Source: Bacteroidetes bacterium GWF2_29_10 (GTDB lineage: Bacteria; Bacteroidota; Bacteroidia; Bacteroidales; GWE2-29-8). Taken from it: 41,202 nucleotides of DNA. How positions within the stretch are numbered: the first letter of the stretch is position 1; every line of letters starts with the position of its first letter. The notes under the pieces were generated by a model, which saw nothing but the letters and a program-made list of their open reading frames with translations, was not told where the DNA came from and did no database searches. Shown piece after piece: positions 26,193 through 34,468 of this stretch. Location: positions 14,805 through 56,006 of the forward strand of contig MEOD01000009.1 of NCBI GenBank assembly GCA_001768555.1, written 5' to 3'. Position numbers and translations under genes: made by a program.

Positions 26193-28241
26193 ATGAGTAC
26201 TGGTAAAATAAATGTTCAAACGGAAAATATTTTTCCCATTATTAAGAAATTTTTATATTCTGATCACGAAATATTTTTGCGTGAGTTAGTTTCTAATTCT
26301 GTTGATGCGACACAAAAGCTGAAAACATTATTGTCTGCTGGCGAATTCAAAGATGAATTAGGTAATATAAATGTAGAAGTGTCATTTGACAGTGAAAAGA
26401 AAACTATAACTGTTTTAGACAGAGGTATAGGGATGACAAGTGATGAATTGGAAAAGTATATTAATCAAATAGCATTTTCAGGAGCCGAAGAATTCTTAGA
26501 AAAATACAAAAATCAGGCAGAAGGTAATGCCATAATTGGTCATTTTGGACTTGGGTTCTATTCTGCGTTTATGGTTTCAGACAGAGTTGAAATTCATACT
26601 AAATCCTATAAAGAAAACTCTGTTGCCGTTAAATGGGAATGCACAGGTAGCCCAGAATATACGTTATCAGAAATAGATAAACAAGAAAGAGGAACAGAAA
26701 TAATTTTACATATATCAAGTGATGCAGAAGAATTTCTTGATGAACAAAGATTAAAAGGTATTTTAAATAAATATTGCAAGTTTTTACCTGTACCAATTTG
26801 CTTTGGAGAAGAAGAAATAACAGAAAAAGATGCAGATGGTAAAGAAATTAAGATAAAGAAACCAAAACAAATAAATAACCCTAAACCAGCTTGGACTCAA
26901 AAACCTGCTGATTTAAAAGAAGAAGACTATCAAGCTTTTTACAAGGAATTATACCCATATTCAATGGATAACCCATTATTTAACATTCACCTTAATGTTG
27001 ATTATCCTTTTAACCTAACAGGGATATTATATTTCCCTAAAGTTAAAAAGAATTTTGAGTTTCAGAGAGATAAAATTCAATTGTACTGCAATCAGGTATT
27101 TGTGACAGATTCTGTTGAAGGCATTGTCCCTGACTTTTTAACATTGTTGCATGGAGTAATTGATTCGCCTGATATTCCTCTAAATGTTTCAAGAAGTTAT
27201 TTACAAAGTGATTCTAATGTAAAGAAAATATCGTCACACATATCAAAGAAAGTTGCTGACAGGTTAGAAGAAATATTTAAAAACAAAAGAGATGAATTTG
27301 AAAGTAAATGGGATGACATAAAGATTTTTATTGAGTATGGAATAATATCTGATGAAAAGTTTTATGAAAGAGCAAAGAAATTCTGCATGTTTAAAAACAT
27401 AGAAGGAAAGTACTTTACTTTTGAAGAGTATGAAGAACATATAAAAGTTTCTCAAACAGATAAAGATAATAAAATAATTTATTTATATACAACTAATCAA
27501 GAAGAACAACATAGCTATATCCAAGCAGCTAAAGAAAGAGGTTATGATGTTTTATTATTAGATGGACAAATAGACACTCACTTTATAAATAACATAGAAC
27601 ATAAGTTAAATAATGCTTCATTCGTTAGAGTAGATGCTGATATTATTGATAAACTTATTAAGAAAACAGAATCAATTCCTTCAAAATTGTCAGATAAAGA
27701 ATGTGAAGAATTAAGACCTGTATTTGGTAGTTATCTTGAAGGTGGAAAATATTATGTAATGTTTGAAAGTTTATCAGAAACAGATAATCCTGTAATGATT
27801 ACAAAGCCAGAGTTTATGAGAAGAATGAAAGAAATGTCAGCGCTTGGTGGTGGCGCTAGTATTTATGGTAATCTTCCTGACCAATTTAATATTGTTGTTA
27901 ACTCTAATCATCCTGTAATTAACAATATAAACAAGCAAAAAGATGAAAAGCTAAGCAAAGAGCTATTATCTTTAGATAGTCAAATAAAACCACTAAATGA
28001 ACAACTTGCAGAACTAAGAAATAAGCAAGATGCTTCTGAAGAAGAAAAAACTAAAACTCATGAGCTTGAAACTAAAACTCATGAACTTGAAGAGCAAAAA
28101 ACAAAAATGCTTGAAGGTTTTGGAAAAGAAAATGATGTGGTAAAACAATTGATTGATTTGGCTCTATTGTCGCAAAATATGCTTAAAGGAGAAGACTTAA
28201 CCAAGTTTATCAAAAGAAGTTTAAACATAATTAAAGCTTAA
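26193..28241 (+). CDS. htpG: Hsp90 chaperone HtpG
   Basis: 682 residues; an ATP-driven dimeric chaperone. The GHKL ATPase domain has FLRELVSNSVDATQKL, DRGIGMTSDEL and GHFGLGFYSAFMVSD. The middle domain has the conserved LNVSRSYLQ. The C-terminal dimerisation domain has ALGGGASIYGNLPDQF. A charged linker around residues 595-635 contains a short KTHELE duplication (bases 28050-28090). Length is near the Bacteroidota norm. The gene is monocistronic and ends at a strong terminator. No recognised heat-shock operator was found upstream. Confidence 0.97.
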   Translation: MSTGKINVQTENIFPIIKKFLYSDHEIFLRELVSNSVDATQKLKTLLSAGEFKDELGNINVEVSFDSEKKTITVLDRGIGMTSDELEKYINQIAFSGAEEFLEKYKNQAEGNAIIGHFGLGFYSAFMVSDRVEIHTKSYKENSVAVKWECTGSPEYTLSEIDKQERGTEIILHISSDAEEFLDEQRLKGILNKYCKFLPVPICFGEEEITEKDADGKEIKIKKPKQINNPKPAWTQKPADLKEEDYQAFYKELYPYSMDNPLFNIHLNVDYPFNLTGILYFPKVKKNFEFQRDKIQLYCNQVFVTDSVEGIVPDFLTLLHGVIDSPDIPLNVSRSYLQSDSNVKKISSHISKKVADRLEEIFKNKRDEFESKWDDIKIFIEYGIISDEKFYERAKKFCMFKNIEGKYFTFEEYEEHIKVSQTDKDNKIIYLYTTNQEEQHSYIQAAKERGYDVLLLDGQIDTHFINNIEHKLNNASFVRVDADIIDKLIKKTESIPSKLSDKECEELRPVFGSYLEGGKYYVMFESLSETDNPVMITKPEFMRRMKEMSALGGGASIYGNLPDQFNIVVNSNHPVINNINKQKDEKLSKELLSLDSQIKPLNEQLAELRNKQDASEEEKTKTHELETKTHELEEQKTKMLEGFGKENDVVKQLIDLALLSQNMLKGEDLTKFIKRSLNIIKA

Positions 28242-28294
28242 TTATTTAAATTAAATAATTGATTGGCTTTTAGTCTAAGCAATTTATAATATTT

Positions 28295-28338
28295 AGACCT
28301 CACCGATAATTTTAAAAAAAACGGTGAGGTCTTTTTTT
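28295..28338 (+). terminator. htpG terminator
   Basis: Perfect 11-bp stem AGACCTCACCG (28295-28305) / CGGTGAGGTCT (28322-28332), A-rich loop, and a run of T to 28338. Confidence 0.9.
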
Positions 28339-28394
28339 ATGTTCTAAAATATATTTTATTGTAATTGGATTTAGGTACTTATTTGCTGCCTATA

Positions 28395-28478
28395 GGCACC
28401 TCTGAGATAGTTGCAGGCACCTCCGAGGTAGTTGCAGGCACCTCTGAGATAGTTGCAGGCACCTCTGAGGTAGTTACA
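28395..28478. repeat. Four tandem 21-bp repeats
   Basis: Units at 28395-28415, 28416-28436, 28437-28457 and 28458-28478 differ at only a few positions. Each starts GGCACCTC and ends AGTTGCA (ACA in the last). The core of each is a near-perfect inverted repeat ACCTCYGAGRT. The unit is about half G+C, far richer than its surroundings. A perfect palindrome TGCCTATAGGCA (28387-28398) overlaps the left edge. Since 21 is a multiple of three, the + strand also reads as a heptapeptide GTSEIVA repeat inside a 42-codon frame (TTG 28365 to TAG 28491-28493). There are no spacers, so it is not a CRISPR. It lies between the 3' ends of two convergent genes. Confidence 0.95.
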
Positions 28479-28518
28479 TACATTATTGGATAGTGCCCTT
28501 TTTTGTTTGCTTCTTAGC

Positions 28519-29595
28519 CTATTTTATTATTTTGTTATAATAATCAAATGACTGAATGATTTCATCTTGTGAGCAGAATATGTTAAAAGAGCAATTGCCA
28601 ATATCATTTAATAAAGAGAATGCAATATTATCGTTTGTGTTTTTTTTATCATTTTGCATAAAATCAATTAATAAGTCATAATTGCTCTTTTTAATTTTAT
28701 TAAGCTTAAAATTAGGCTTTATGAATTTGATTATATCAGATGCTTCTTCCTCCTTAAAGTTTAGTTTAATCATAGAAAGATAAAGTTCACAAATAATTCC
28801 AGCTACAATAGCTTCGCCATGATATAAGAAATCTTTGGATGAGTTAAGAAATATAGATTCTAGAGAATGACCTATAGTGTGTCCGAAGTTTAGAATTTTT
28901 CTTAACCCTTCCTCTTTTGGGTCTTTTTGCACAATTTCAACTTTTATATTAACAGAGTTTAAAATTGTGGCTTTTATTTCACTAATATTGTTTAAATCAA
29001 TTAGTTTAATTTTATTCCAATATTTTTTATCATAAATTAATGCGTGCTTAATAATTTCTCCAAATCCAGAATAAATATTTCGTTTATCTAAAGTATCTAA
29101 AAAGTCTGGATCAATTATTATTAATTCAGGGTTAGTGAAAGTGCCTAACATGTTTTTTAAACTTCCTAAGTCAATTCCAGTTTTTCCTCCGATTGAAGCA
29201 TCTATTTGAGATAGGAGGGTAGTGGGGATATTTATAAATTTAACACCTCTTTTGTAAATAGATGCAATGAAACCTCCCATGTCACTAATTACGCCCCCAC
29301 CAAGGTTTATTATTAGAATATTGCGGTCTGCTTTATATTCAGCTAAAACCTCCCATAACTGAAAAGATGTATCTAATGTTTTTTGAGATTCTCCACTTTC
29401 TATTTCTATAATATCAGCTTCTTTTAATAGCTCTGAATTGATAATTAATTTAGGCAAACAATATTGATGTGTATTTTCGTCCACCAATATAAATATTTTG
29501 CTGTAATTTATTTTTTTTATTTCTTTATCTATTTCGTTTATACTTCTTTCTCCAATTATTATCTTGGTTTGGTTTAGTTCTAATTTTTTTATCAT
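28519..29595 (-). CDS. aroB: 3-dehydroquinate synthase
   Basis: 358 residues; second step of the shikimate pathway, turning DAHP into 3-dehydroquinate with NAD and a metal. Signatures are NLGGGVISDMGGFIASIYKR, IPTTLLSQIDASIGGKTGID, the metal-ligand regions GFGEIIKHALI and FGHTIGHSLE, and YHGEAIVAGI. The length is normal. It starts 6 bases after the glycosylase stop and is last in the dnaA operon. Confidence 0.96.
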   Translation of the reverse strand: MIKKLELNQTKIIIGERSINEIDKEIKKINYSKIFILVDENTHQYCLPKLIINSELLKEADIIEIESGESQKTLDTSFQLWEVLAEYKADRNILIINLGGGVISDMGGFIASIYKRGVKFINIPTTLLSQIDASIGGKTGIDLGSLKNMLGTFTNPELIIIDPDFLDTLDKRNIYSGFGEIIKHALIYDKKYWNKIKLIDLNNISEIKATILNSVNIKVEIVQKDPKEEGLRKILNFGHTIGHSLESIFLNSSKDFLYHGEAIVAGIICELYLSMIKLNFKEEEASDIIKFIKPNFKLNKIKKSNYDLLIDFMQNDKKNTNDNIAFSLLNDIGNCSFNIFCSQDEIIQSFDYYNKIIK

Positions 29596-29601
29596 AGTTG
29601 T

Positions 29602-30195
29602 TTATAGATTAATTTCTTTATTTTCAATTTTAAATCGATAAGGTAATAGAGCATCTTCTCCAGCATAATCCACTCCAATTCTAGGACCTATACTGAGTTT
29701 AGATTTATCATATTCAAATCCAATATCTTCTACCCATATTTGCTCTTTAAGTAAATCAATGCCATTATGATTGCATGTAATACCTAATAACTTAGTGATA
29801 TTACCTGGTCCTTCTGCAATATTTTTTTTTTCTATATTAGTTATGTTTTTTCTTTCCTTCATTTTTTCGATTCCCATATATGGTTTTATGGCTCTGATTA
29901 ATATTGCATCTGGGATATTTTCTTTGTTTGTTACTATATTAAATAATGGATGTATTCCATAACATAAATAGACATAAGCATGCCCTCCATTTAAAAACAT
30001 ATTAGCATTTCTGTTTGTTTTCTTATGGTTATTAGCATGACATGCTTTATCATTTATATTTGAATACGCTTCTGTTTCGGTTATAATTCCAGAAGTAATA
30101 AATCCATTGAAATTAGTAACTAGAAGTTTCCCAATAAAAGTTTTAGCTAATTGAACAACATTTTCATTTAAGTAAAAAGTTCTATCAAGTTTCAT
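29602..30195 (-). CDS. DNA-3-methyladenine glycosylase (AAG/MPG type)
   Basis: 197 residues. It removes alkylated or deaminated purines from DNA as the first step of base-excision repair. The signature GIITETEAY carries the catalytic Glu, followed by ACHANNHKKTNRN, NMFLNGGHAYVYLCYGIH and AEGPGNITKLLGI. The fold is complete and of usual bacterial length. It lies in the dnaA operon between the phosphatase gene (46-base gap) and aroB (6-base gap). Confidence 0.94.
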   Translation of the reverse strand: MKLDRTFYLNENVVQLAKTFIGKLLVTNFNGFITSGIITETEAYSNINDKACHANNHKKTNRNANMFLNGGHAYVYLCYGIHPLFNIVTNKENIPDAILIRAIKPYMGIEKMKERKNITNIEKKNIAEGPGNITKLLGITCNHNGIDLLKEQIWVEDIGFEYDKSKLSIGPRIGVDYAGEDALLPYRFKIENKEINL

Positions 30196-30241
30196 TATCT
30201 AATTTTAATAAATTATTTGTTTAGTAATGAATATGTTTATT

Positions 30242-30697
30242 TTAAAGACTCCGAGCTAGCTCACTGCAAACATTTTCAAGCTGTGTGAAAACTTTTTCAA
30301 AGTCATTTTCATTACCATACCATGGATCTATTACGTCTTGATTTGGGCATTTATTTGTAAAATTGAGCAGAAAATCAACTTTTGAAGCTTCAATTTCATT
30401 TTTAGATAATGTTATGACATCATAATAATTTGATTTATCCATCACATATATCCTGTCAAAATTTTCAAACATTTTATGTTTAAACATTTGGGCTTTATGT
30501 TTAGATATATCAATATTATGTTTTTTTGCAATTTTTATTGCTCTATTGTCAGGATGTTCTCCAACGTGAAAAGAAGCTGTTCCAGCTGATTGTACAACGA
30601 TATGTTTTTTGCCTAATAACGTCAATTCATTATTTAAAATACCTTCAGCTAAAGGAGATCTGCATATATTTCCAAGACAAACCATTAATATTTTCAT
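30242..30697 (-). CDS. Low-molecular-weight protein-tyrosine phosphatase
   Basis: 151 residues. The P-loop is at the N-terminus, VCLGNICRSPLAEG, giving C7 as nucleophile and R13. The general-acid Asp is in the DPWYG loop near residue 120. Such enzymes act on phosphotyrosine in bacterial tyrosine kinases or on arginine phosphate; the substrate here is unknown, and no tyrosine kinase or capsule gene is nearby. It starts 16 bases after the dnaA stop. Confidence 0.94.
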   Translation of the reverse strand: MKILMVCLGNICRSPLAEGILNNELTLLGKKHIVVQSAGTASFHVGEHPDNRAIKIAKKHNIDISKHKAQMFKHKMFENFDRIYVMDKSNYYDVITLSKNEIEASKVDFLLNFTNKCPNQDVIDPWYGNENDFEKVFTQLENVCSELARSL

Positions 30698-30712
30698 GGC
30701 AAATTTGTTAAA

Positions 30713-32143
30713 TTATTCTTCTATCTCGAATTTCTTTCTTAAGTCAAGAATATAACCTTTAAACTTTTTATCTGTCTCAATAAGGTTTAATACAGTTTTG
30801 CAAGAATGCATAACAGTTGCATGATCTTTTTTTCCTGATTGCATACCTATTGATGAAAGTGATAATTTTGTTAAACGTTTTGAAAAATACATTGCAATTT
30901 GCCTTGCTTGAACAATTTCGCGTTTTCTACTATTTGAATGCAATTGATCAACAGAAATACCAAAATATTCGCTAATAGTTTTTTGAATATAATTAATTGA
31001 TATTTCAGTATTACTTCTAATAATAAACTTATCAACTACTTCTTTAGCTAATCCTAAATTAACTTCTCTTTTATTAAATGTAGCTTGAGCGATTAAAGAA
31101 ATAATTACACCTTCTAATTCTCTTACATGAGTATTAATTGTAAGAGCTAAATATTCCATTACATCTATAGGAAATTCTATTCCGTAATTATATATTTTGT
31201 TTTTTATTATGGCATATCGTGTTTCAAAATCAGGTGGTTGTATGTCGGCGGTAAGTCCCCATTTAAAACGAGAAATAATTCTTTCGTCAATATCTTTTAT
31301 TTCAACAATAGGTCTGTCTGTAGTTAGTATAATTTGTTTGTTATTTTGGTGTAAGTGATTAAAAATGTCAAAGAATACTTCTTGAAGTTTGCCTTTATTA
31401 GAAATAGAATGTACATCATCTATAATAAGAACATCCAATAATTGATAAAAATTTATAAAATCATTAACATTTTTGTTCTTTGTTAGAGCATCAACGCATT
31501 GTTGCATAAATTTTGTCGCATGAACGTAAAGTACAGTTTTATTTGGGAAATTATTTTTTACTTGAACGCCAATTGCATTAACTAAATGAGTTTTTCCTAG
31601 TCCCGTACTTGAATATAATAAAAATGGATTAAATGAAGTTTTTCCAGGATTATTAGCTATAGACATTCCTGCATTTCTGGCTAACCTATTACATTCACCT
31701 TCAATAAAATTATCAAAAGTTTTGTCATACATTAATTGTGGGTCAATAGTGATTTTTTTTAATCCAGGAATAATAAAAGGGTTTAGATATCCATCTTTAT
31801 TACTATTTATATTTAAAGGAACATTCAGTTGTGGATTTTTTGGTGGATTACTATTAGATGTAGGGATAATCATTGATTCCTTACTTTTAATGTCCATAAG
31901 TATAACATATTCTAATTTTCCATTTAATCCTAATTCTTTTTTAATTGTTTTTTTCAAAATATCAATGTAATTTTGCTCTAACCATTCGTAAAAGAAATGT
32001 GTAGGAACTTGAATTGTTAATACATCATTTTCTATTTTTACAGGCTTGATAGGTTTAAACCATATTTCAAAAGCATCAATAGATATGTTGTCTTTAATTA
32101 TAGTTAAGCAATTATTCCATATTATTTCGTGGTTTTTTATCAT
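30713..32143 (-). CDS. dnaA: Chromosomal replication initiator DnaA
   Basis: 476 residues. Domain I covers about 1-85. A variable linker follows at 86-130. The AAA+ domain has Walker A STGLGKTHL, Walker B VLIIDDVHSIS and a sensor region (ERIISRFKWGL). Domain IV, which contacts DnaA boxes, has the signature KDHATVMHSCKTV near residue 440. It opens oriC and recruits helicase. It is the first gene of a - strand operon with the phosphatase, glycosylase and aroB. The 664-base gap upstream is the natural place to look for an origin, although no clear consensus boxes were seen. Confidence 0.98.
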   Translation of the reverse strand: MIKNHEIIWNNCLTIIKDNISIDAFEIWFKPIKPVKIENDVLTIQVPTHFFYEWLEQNYIDILKKTIKKELGLNGKLEYVILMDIKSKESMIIPTSNSNPPKNPQLNVPLNINSNKDGYLNPFIIPGLKKITIDPQLMYDKTFDNFIEGECNRLARNAGMSIANNPGKTSFNPFLLYSSTGLGKTHLVNAIGVQVKNNFPNKTVLYVHATKFMQQCVDALTKNKNVNDFINFYQLLDVLIIDDVHSISNKGKLQEVFFDIFNHLHQNNKQIILTTDRPIVEIKDIDERIISRFKWGLTADIQPPDFETRYAIIKNKIYNYGIEFPIDVMEYLALTINTHVRELEGVIISLIAQATFNKREVNLGLAKEVVDKFIIRSNTEISINYIQKTISEYFGISVDQLHSNSRKREIVQARQIAMYFSKRLTKLSLSSIGMQSGKKDHATVMHSCKTVLNLIETDKKFKGYILDLRKKFEIEE

Positions 32144-32777
32144 TTTAAATCTTTCTCTTTTATGATATTAGTTGTTAGTTTTTAATAGTTATTAACATCT
32201 ATTTTTTTCGCAAACAAATATTGTTAATTAATTTTTGATAAAAAAAATTAAAATCTCTTGTTTTTTAATTTTTTTTATTATAAGCAATTTTGTTATTTTT
32301 TTTCACTTTGATTGTATTAAAAGATGTTAATTTATTTTAAAATAAATTAACGTATTATTATTCAAAAAAATAGCAATAATCAATGGAGTGTGAGTATTAA
32401 ATATGCGTTGTATTTTGTAATGATTATTAGCACGAGATAGTTTTTCTACCTTATTCCTTATTTTATATAGCTTTACATGTTGTTATATTAAAGTATTAAT
32501 ACAAATATTGAGACAAAAGGCTAGTATAATAAAACTAAAAGGCAAAATGTACGCATTTAACTTTTATTTAAAACGCAAGAATGTGTTTAAAAGTGTAGTT
32601 ATGATAGATAGTGTTCAAAACAATTTTAGTAATTAAATATAAAAGCAAAATTTAATGATGAAATAAAACTGAAAAAAGTTCTAATTACCATTTTGATAAT
32701 TACCTTTTTATTCTGAGCATTTTTTGTTAAAACGATCTTCTTTATGGTTATTTTTTTCAATTTTTTTTAAAAAAGTG
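32144..32777. other. Gene-free AT-rich region beside dnaA
   Basis: No protein-like frame or RNA gene was seen. The region is very AT-rich and holds a 26-base palindrome at 32326-32351. I searched for TTATNCACA boxes on both strands and saw only poor matches (for example TTATTAACA near 32189). Its position beside dnaA makes it an origin candidate, but in this phylum the origin is often elsewhere. It may simply hold the divergent promoters. Confidence 0.5.
32326..32351. repeat. Perfect 26-base palindrome
   Basis: Arms GTTAATTTATTTT (32326-32338) and AAAATAAATTAAC (32339-32351) are exact inverted copies without a loop. It contains only two G-C pairs. It may be an operator, a cruciform or a DNA-unwinding element; it lacks a flanking T run to be a good terminator. 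Confidence 0.75.
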
Positions 32778-32785
32778 TATATTTG
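32778..32785 (+). promoter_or_regulatory. -7 box for the receiver-cheB-nadD operon
   Basis: TATATTTG, 22 bases before the ATG at 32808. No good -33 box at the expected distance. Confidence 0.55.
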
Positions 32786-32807
32786 TAAAAAAAATGCATT
32801 ATAAAGT

Positions 32808-33230
32808 ATGGAAATTAATAAAAAAGTAAAAATCTTCATAATAGAGGATAATCGCACGGAAAATATGCTATTAAAGTTAGCTATTAGCTCAATAAATAAT
32901 ATTGAAATAAAAGGATTTGCCCTTGGTGCTGATTTATTGAATGATTTAGATAAAAAGCCAGACATAGTGATTGCTGATTTGAATTTGCCTGATATATCAG
33001 GCTTTGATCTTATAAAAACCATCAAAGCATATGATGAGCAAATAAAAATTGTTGTAGTTTCAGCACAAAGAGATATTGATATTATCATGAAAGTACAAGC
33101 AATGAATGTTTGCAATTATATCGTAAAAAGCGAATCTTGTTTACAATATCTGAGTAGAGTGATAGAAGATATTATTATTGTTGAAAGTTATAGGCATAAG
33201 TATAAGGACGATTTTATTAATGATATATGA
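32808..33230 (+). CDS. Single-domain response regulator (receiver only)
   Basis: 140 residues that form just a receiver domain: acidic pair in IIEDN, phospho-acceptor D57 in IVIADLNLPDISG, and the switch Ser/Thr and Lys in VVSAQRD and YIVKSES. There is no output domain. The gene overlaps the next one by four bases (ATGA). In ordinary CheB the receiver and methylesterase are one protein; here they are adjacent genes, so this receiver may control the esterase in trans. No kinase is next to it; the kinases at 1-6.6 kb are far away. Confidence 0.92.
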   Translation: MEINKKVKIFIIEDNRTENMLLKLAISSINNIEIKGFALGADLLNDLDKKPDIVIADLNLPDISGFDLIKTIKAYDEQIKIVVVSAQRDIDIIMKVQAMNVCNYIVKSESCLQYLSRVIEDIIIVESYRHKYKDDFINDI

Positions 33231-33847
33231 TTGAAGATATAAATAAAATTAGAAGTTTTGAGTTTGAGGCGATTGTTATTGGAGGTTCTGCTGGTAGCAT
33301 AAGAATAATAATAAATTTGTTAAAAGCATTGCCTGAAAATTATCCTATTCCAATTTTTTTAGCGTTACATAGACCTCCAGACAATGATGCTGGCATGAAA
33401 AATATTTTCGAGAAAATATCAAAAAATAATATAATAGAACCTGAAATGAGGTTAAATATAAAGTGTGGAAATATTTATGTTGCTCCAGCTAATTATCACA
33501 TTCTTATAGAGCATAGGTTTAAAATAAATATAGACTCATCTCCACTTGTAGAATTTTCTAGACCTTCAATAAATGTTTTATTTTCTTCAGCAGCAGATAT
33601 TTATAAAAGAAATCTTTTAGGTGTAATTTTAACGGGAAGTAATAATGATGGGGCGTCAGGCATAGTGGCAATAAAAGATATGGGAGGAGTTACTATTGCT
33701 CAGGATCCATCAGAAGCATTTATGGCAAGGATGCCTTCAGCAGCAATAAAAACAGATAAAGTTGATTACATTTTAAATAGTGAACAAATAACTGAATTTC
33801 TAGTAAACCTTCCTGGTAAATTAAAATTTCCTATATCAATAAAGTAA
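33227..33847 (+). CDS. cheB: CheB-type methylesterase domain protein without receiver
   Basis: 206 residues with only the catalytic domain of CheB. The catalytic triad by comparison is S21 (VIGGSAGS), H48 (LALHRPPD) and D141 (LTGSNNDGASG). Late motifs include AQDPSEAFMARMPSAAI. CheB removes methyl or amide groups from chemoreceptors. No CheR, chemoreceptor or flagellar gene is in the window, so its substrate may be another signalling protein. It overlaps the receiver gene upstream, and its stop is directly followed by the nadD ATG. Confidence 0.93.
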   Translation: MIEDINKIRSFEFEAIVIGGSAGSIRIIINLLKALPENYPIPIFLALHRPPDNDAGMKNIFEKISKNNIIEPEMRLNIKCGNIYVAPANYHILIEHRFKINIDSSPLVEFSRPSINVLFSSAADIYKRNLLGVILTGSNNDGASGIVAIKDMGGVTIAQDPSEAFMARMPSAAIKTDKVDYILNSEQITEFLVNLPGKLKFPISIK

Positions 33848-34423
33848 ATGCAAAAAAAAATAGGACTTTTCTTTGGTTCCTTTAACCCTATACATATAGG
33901 TCATTTGATTATAGGCGAATATGTTATAGAAAACACGGATATAGATAAATTATGGTTTATTATAACTCCTCACAATCCGTTTAAAGAAAGAACAAATCTA
34001 CTAGAAGAAAACCATCGATATTATATGGCAAATATGGCTATTGAAAATGATAATAGATTCAAAGCATCAAATATAGAATTTAAATTAACCAAACCATCTT
34101 ATACCGTAAATACATTAATTCATTTATCAGAAAAGTACCCACAATACACATTTAATTTAATTATGGGAGAAGATAACTACAATTCAATAGATAAATGGAA
34201 AAATTATCAATTTATATTAAACAATTATGCAATATACGTGTATCCTCGAAAAACAGAAGATAAAGAGGTAAATATTAAAGGCAATATTAAACATGTACGA
34301 GCACCTTTAATTGAAATTTCTTCAAGCTATATCAGAAATTGCATTAAAGGAGGAAAAGACTTCAAGTATATTGTTCCTGAAAGTGTTTACAATTATATAA
34401 AAGAAATGAATTTTTATAAATAG
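33848..34423 (+). CDS. nadD: Nicotinate-nucleotide adenylyltransferase
   Basis: 191 residues; makes nicotinate adenine dinucleotide in NAD synthesis. The nucleotide-binding motif GLFFGSFNPIHIGHL is at the N-terminus and ISSSYIRNCI near residue 160. PHNPFKER and MGEDNYNSIDKW also fit. The length is normal. Its ATG follows the cheB stop with no gap and no visible ribosome site, so translation is probably coupled to cheB. A hairpin after the stop ends the operon. Confidence 0.95.
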   Translation: MQKKIGLFFGSFNPIHIGHLIIGEYVIENTDIDKLWFIITPHNPFKERTNLLEENHRYYMANMAIENDNRFKASNIEFKLTKPSYTVNTLIHLSEKYPQYTFNLIMGEDNYNSIDKWKNYQFILNNYAIYVYPRKTEDKEVNIKGNIKHVRAPLIEISSSYIRNCIKGGKDFKYIVPESVYNYIKEMNFYK

Positions 34424-34424
34424 G

Positions 34425-34457
34425 AGCAAAATCCGACTAAGTGAGATATTGCTTTTT
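34425..34457. terminator. Probable terminator after nadD
   Basis: Arms AGCAAAATC (34425-34433) and GATATTGCT (34445-34453) pair with one mismatch, then five T including the stem end. It lies in the 45-base gap between convergent genes. Confidence 0.6.
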
Positions 34458-34468
34458 AAAAATTATTA

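Noticed and set aside
28395-28478. Possible CRISPR array
   Set aside because: The 21-bp units are directly contiguous with no spacers, only four copies exist, and no cas gene is in the window.
32144-32807. Confident oriC call
   Set aside because: No cluster of TTATNCACA-like boxes could be seen; only single sequences with two mismatches. I keep it as a candidate region only.
32708-33115. 135-codon frame on - over the receiver gene
   Set aside because: The + strand encodes a clear receiver domain with conserved Asp and Lys, behind a -7 promoter box. The minus frame has no family features.
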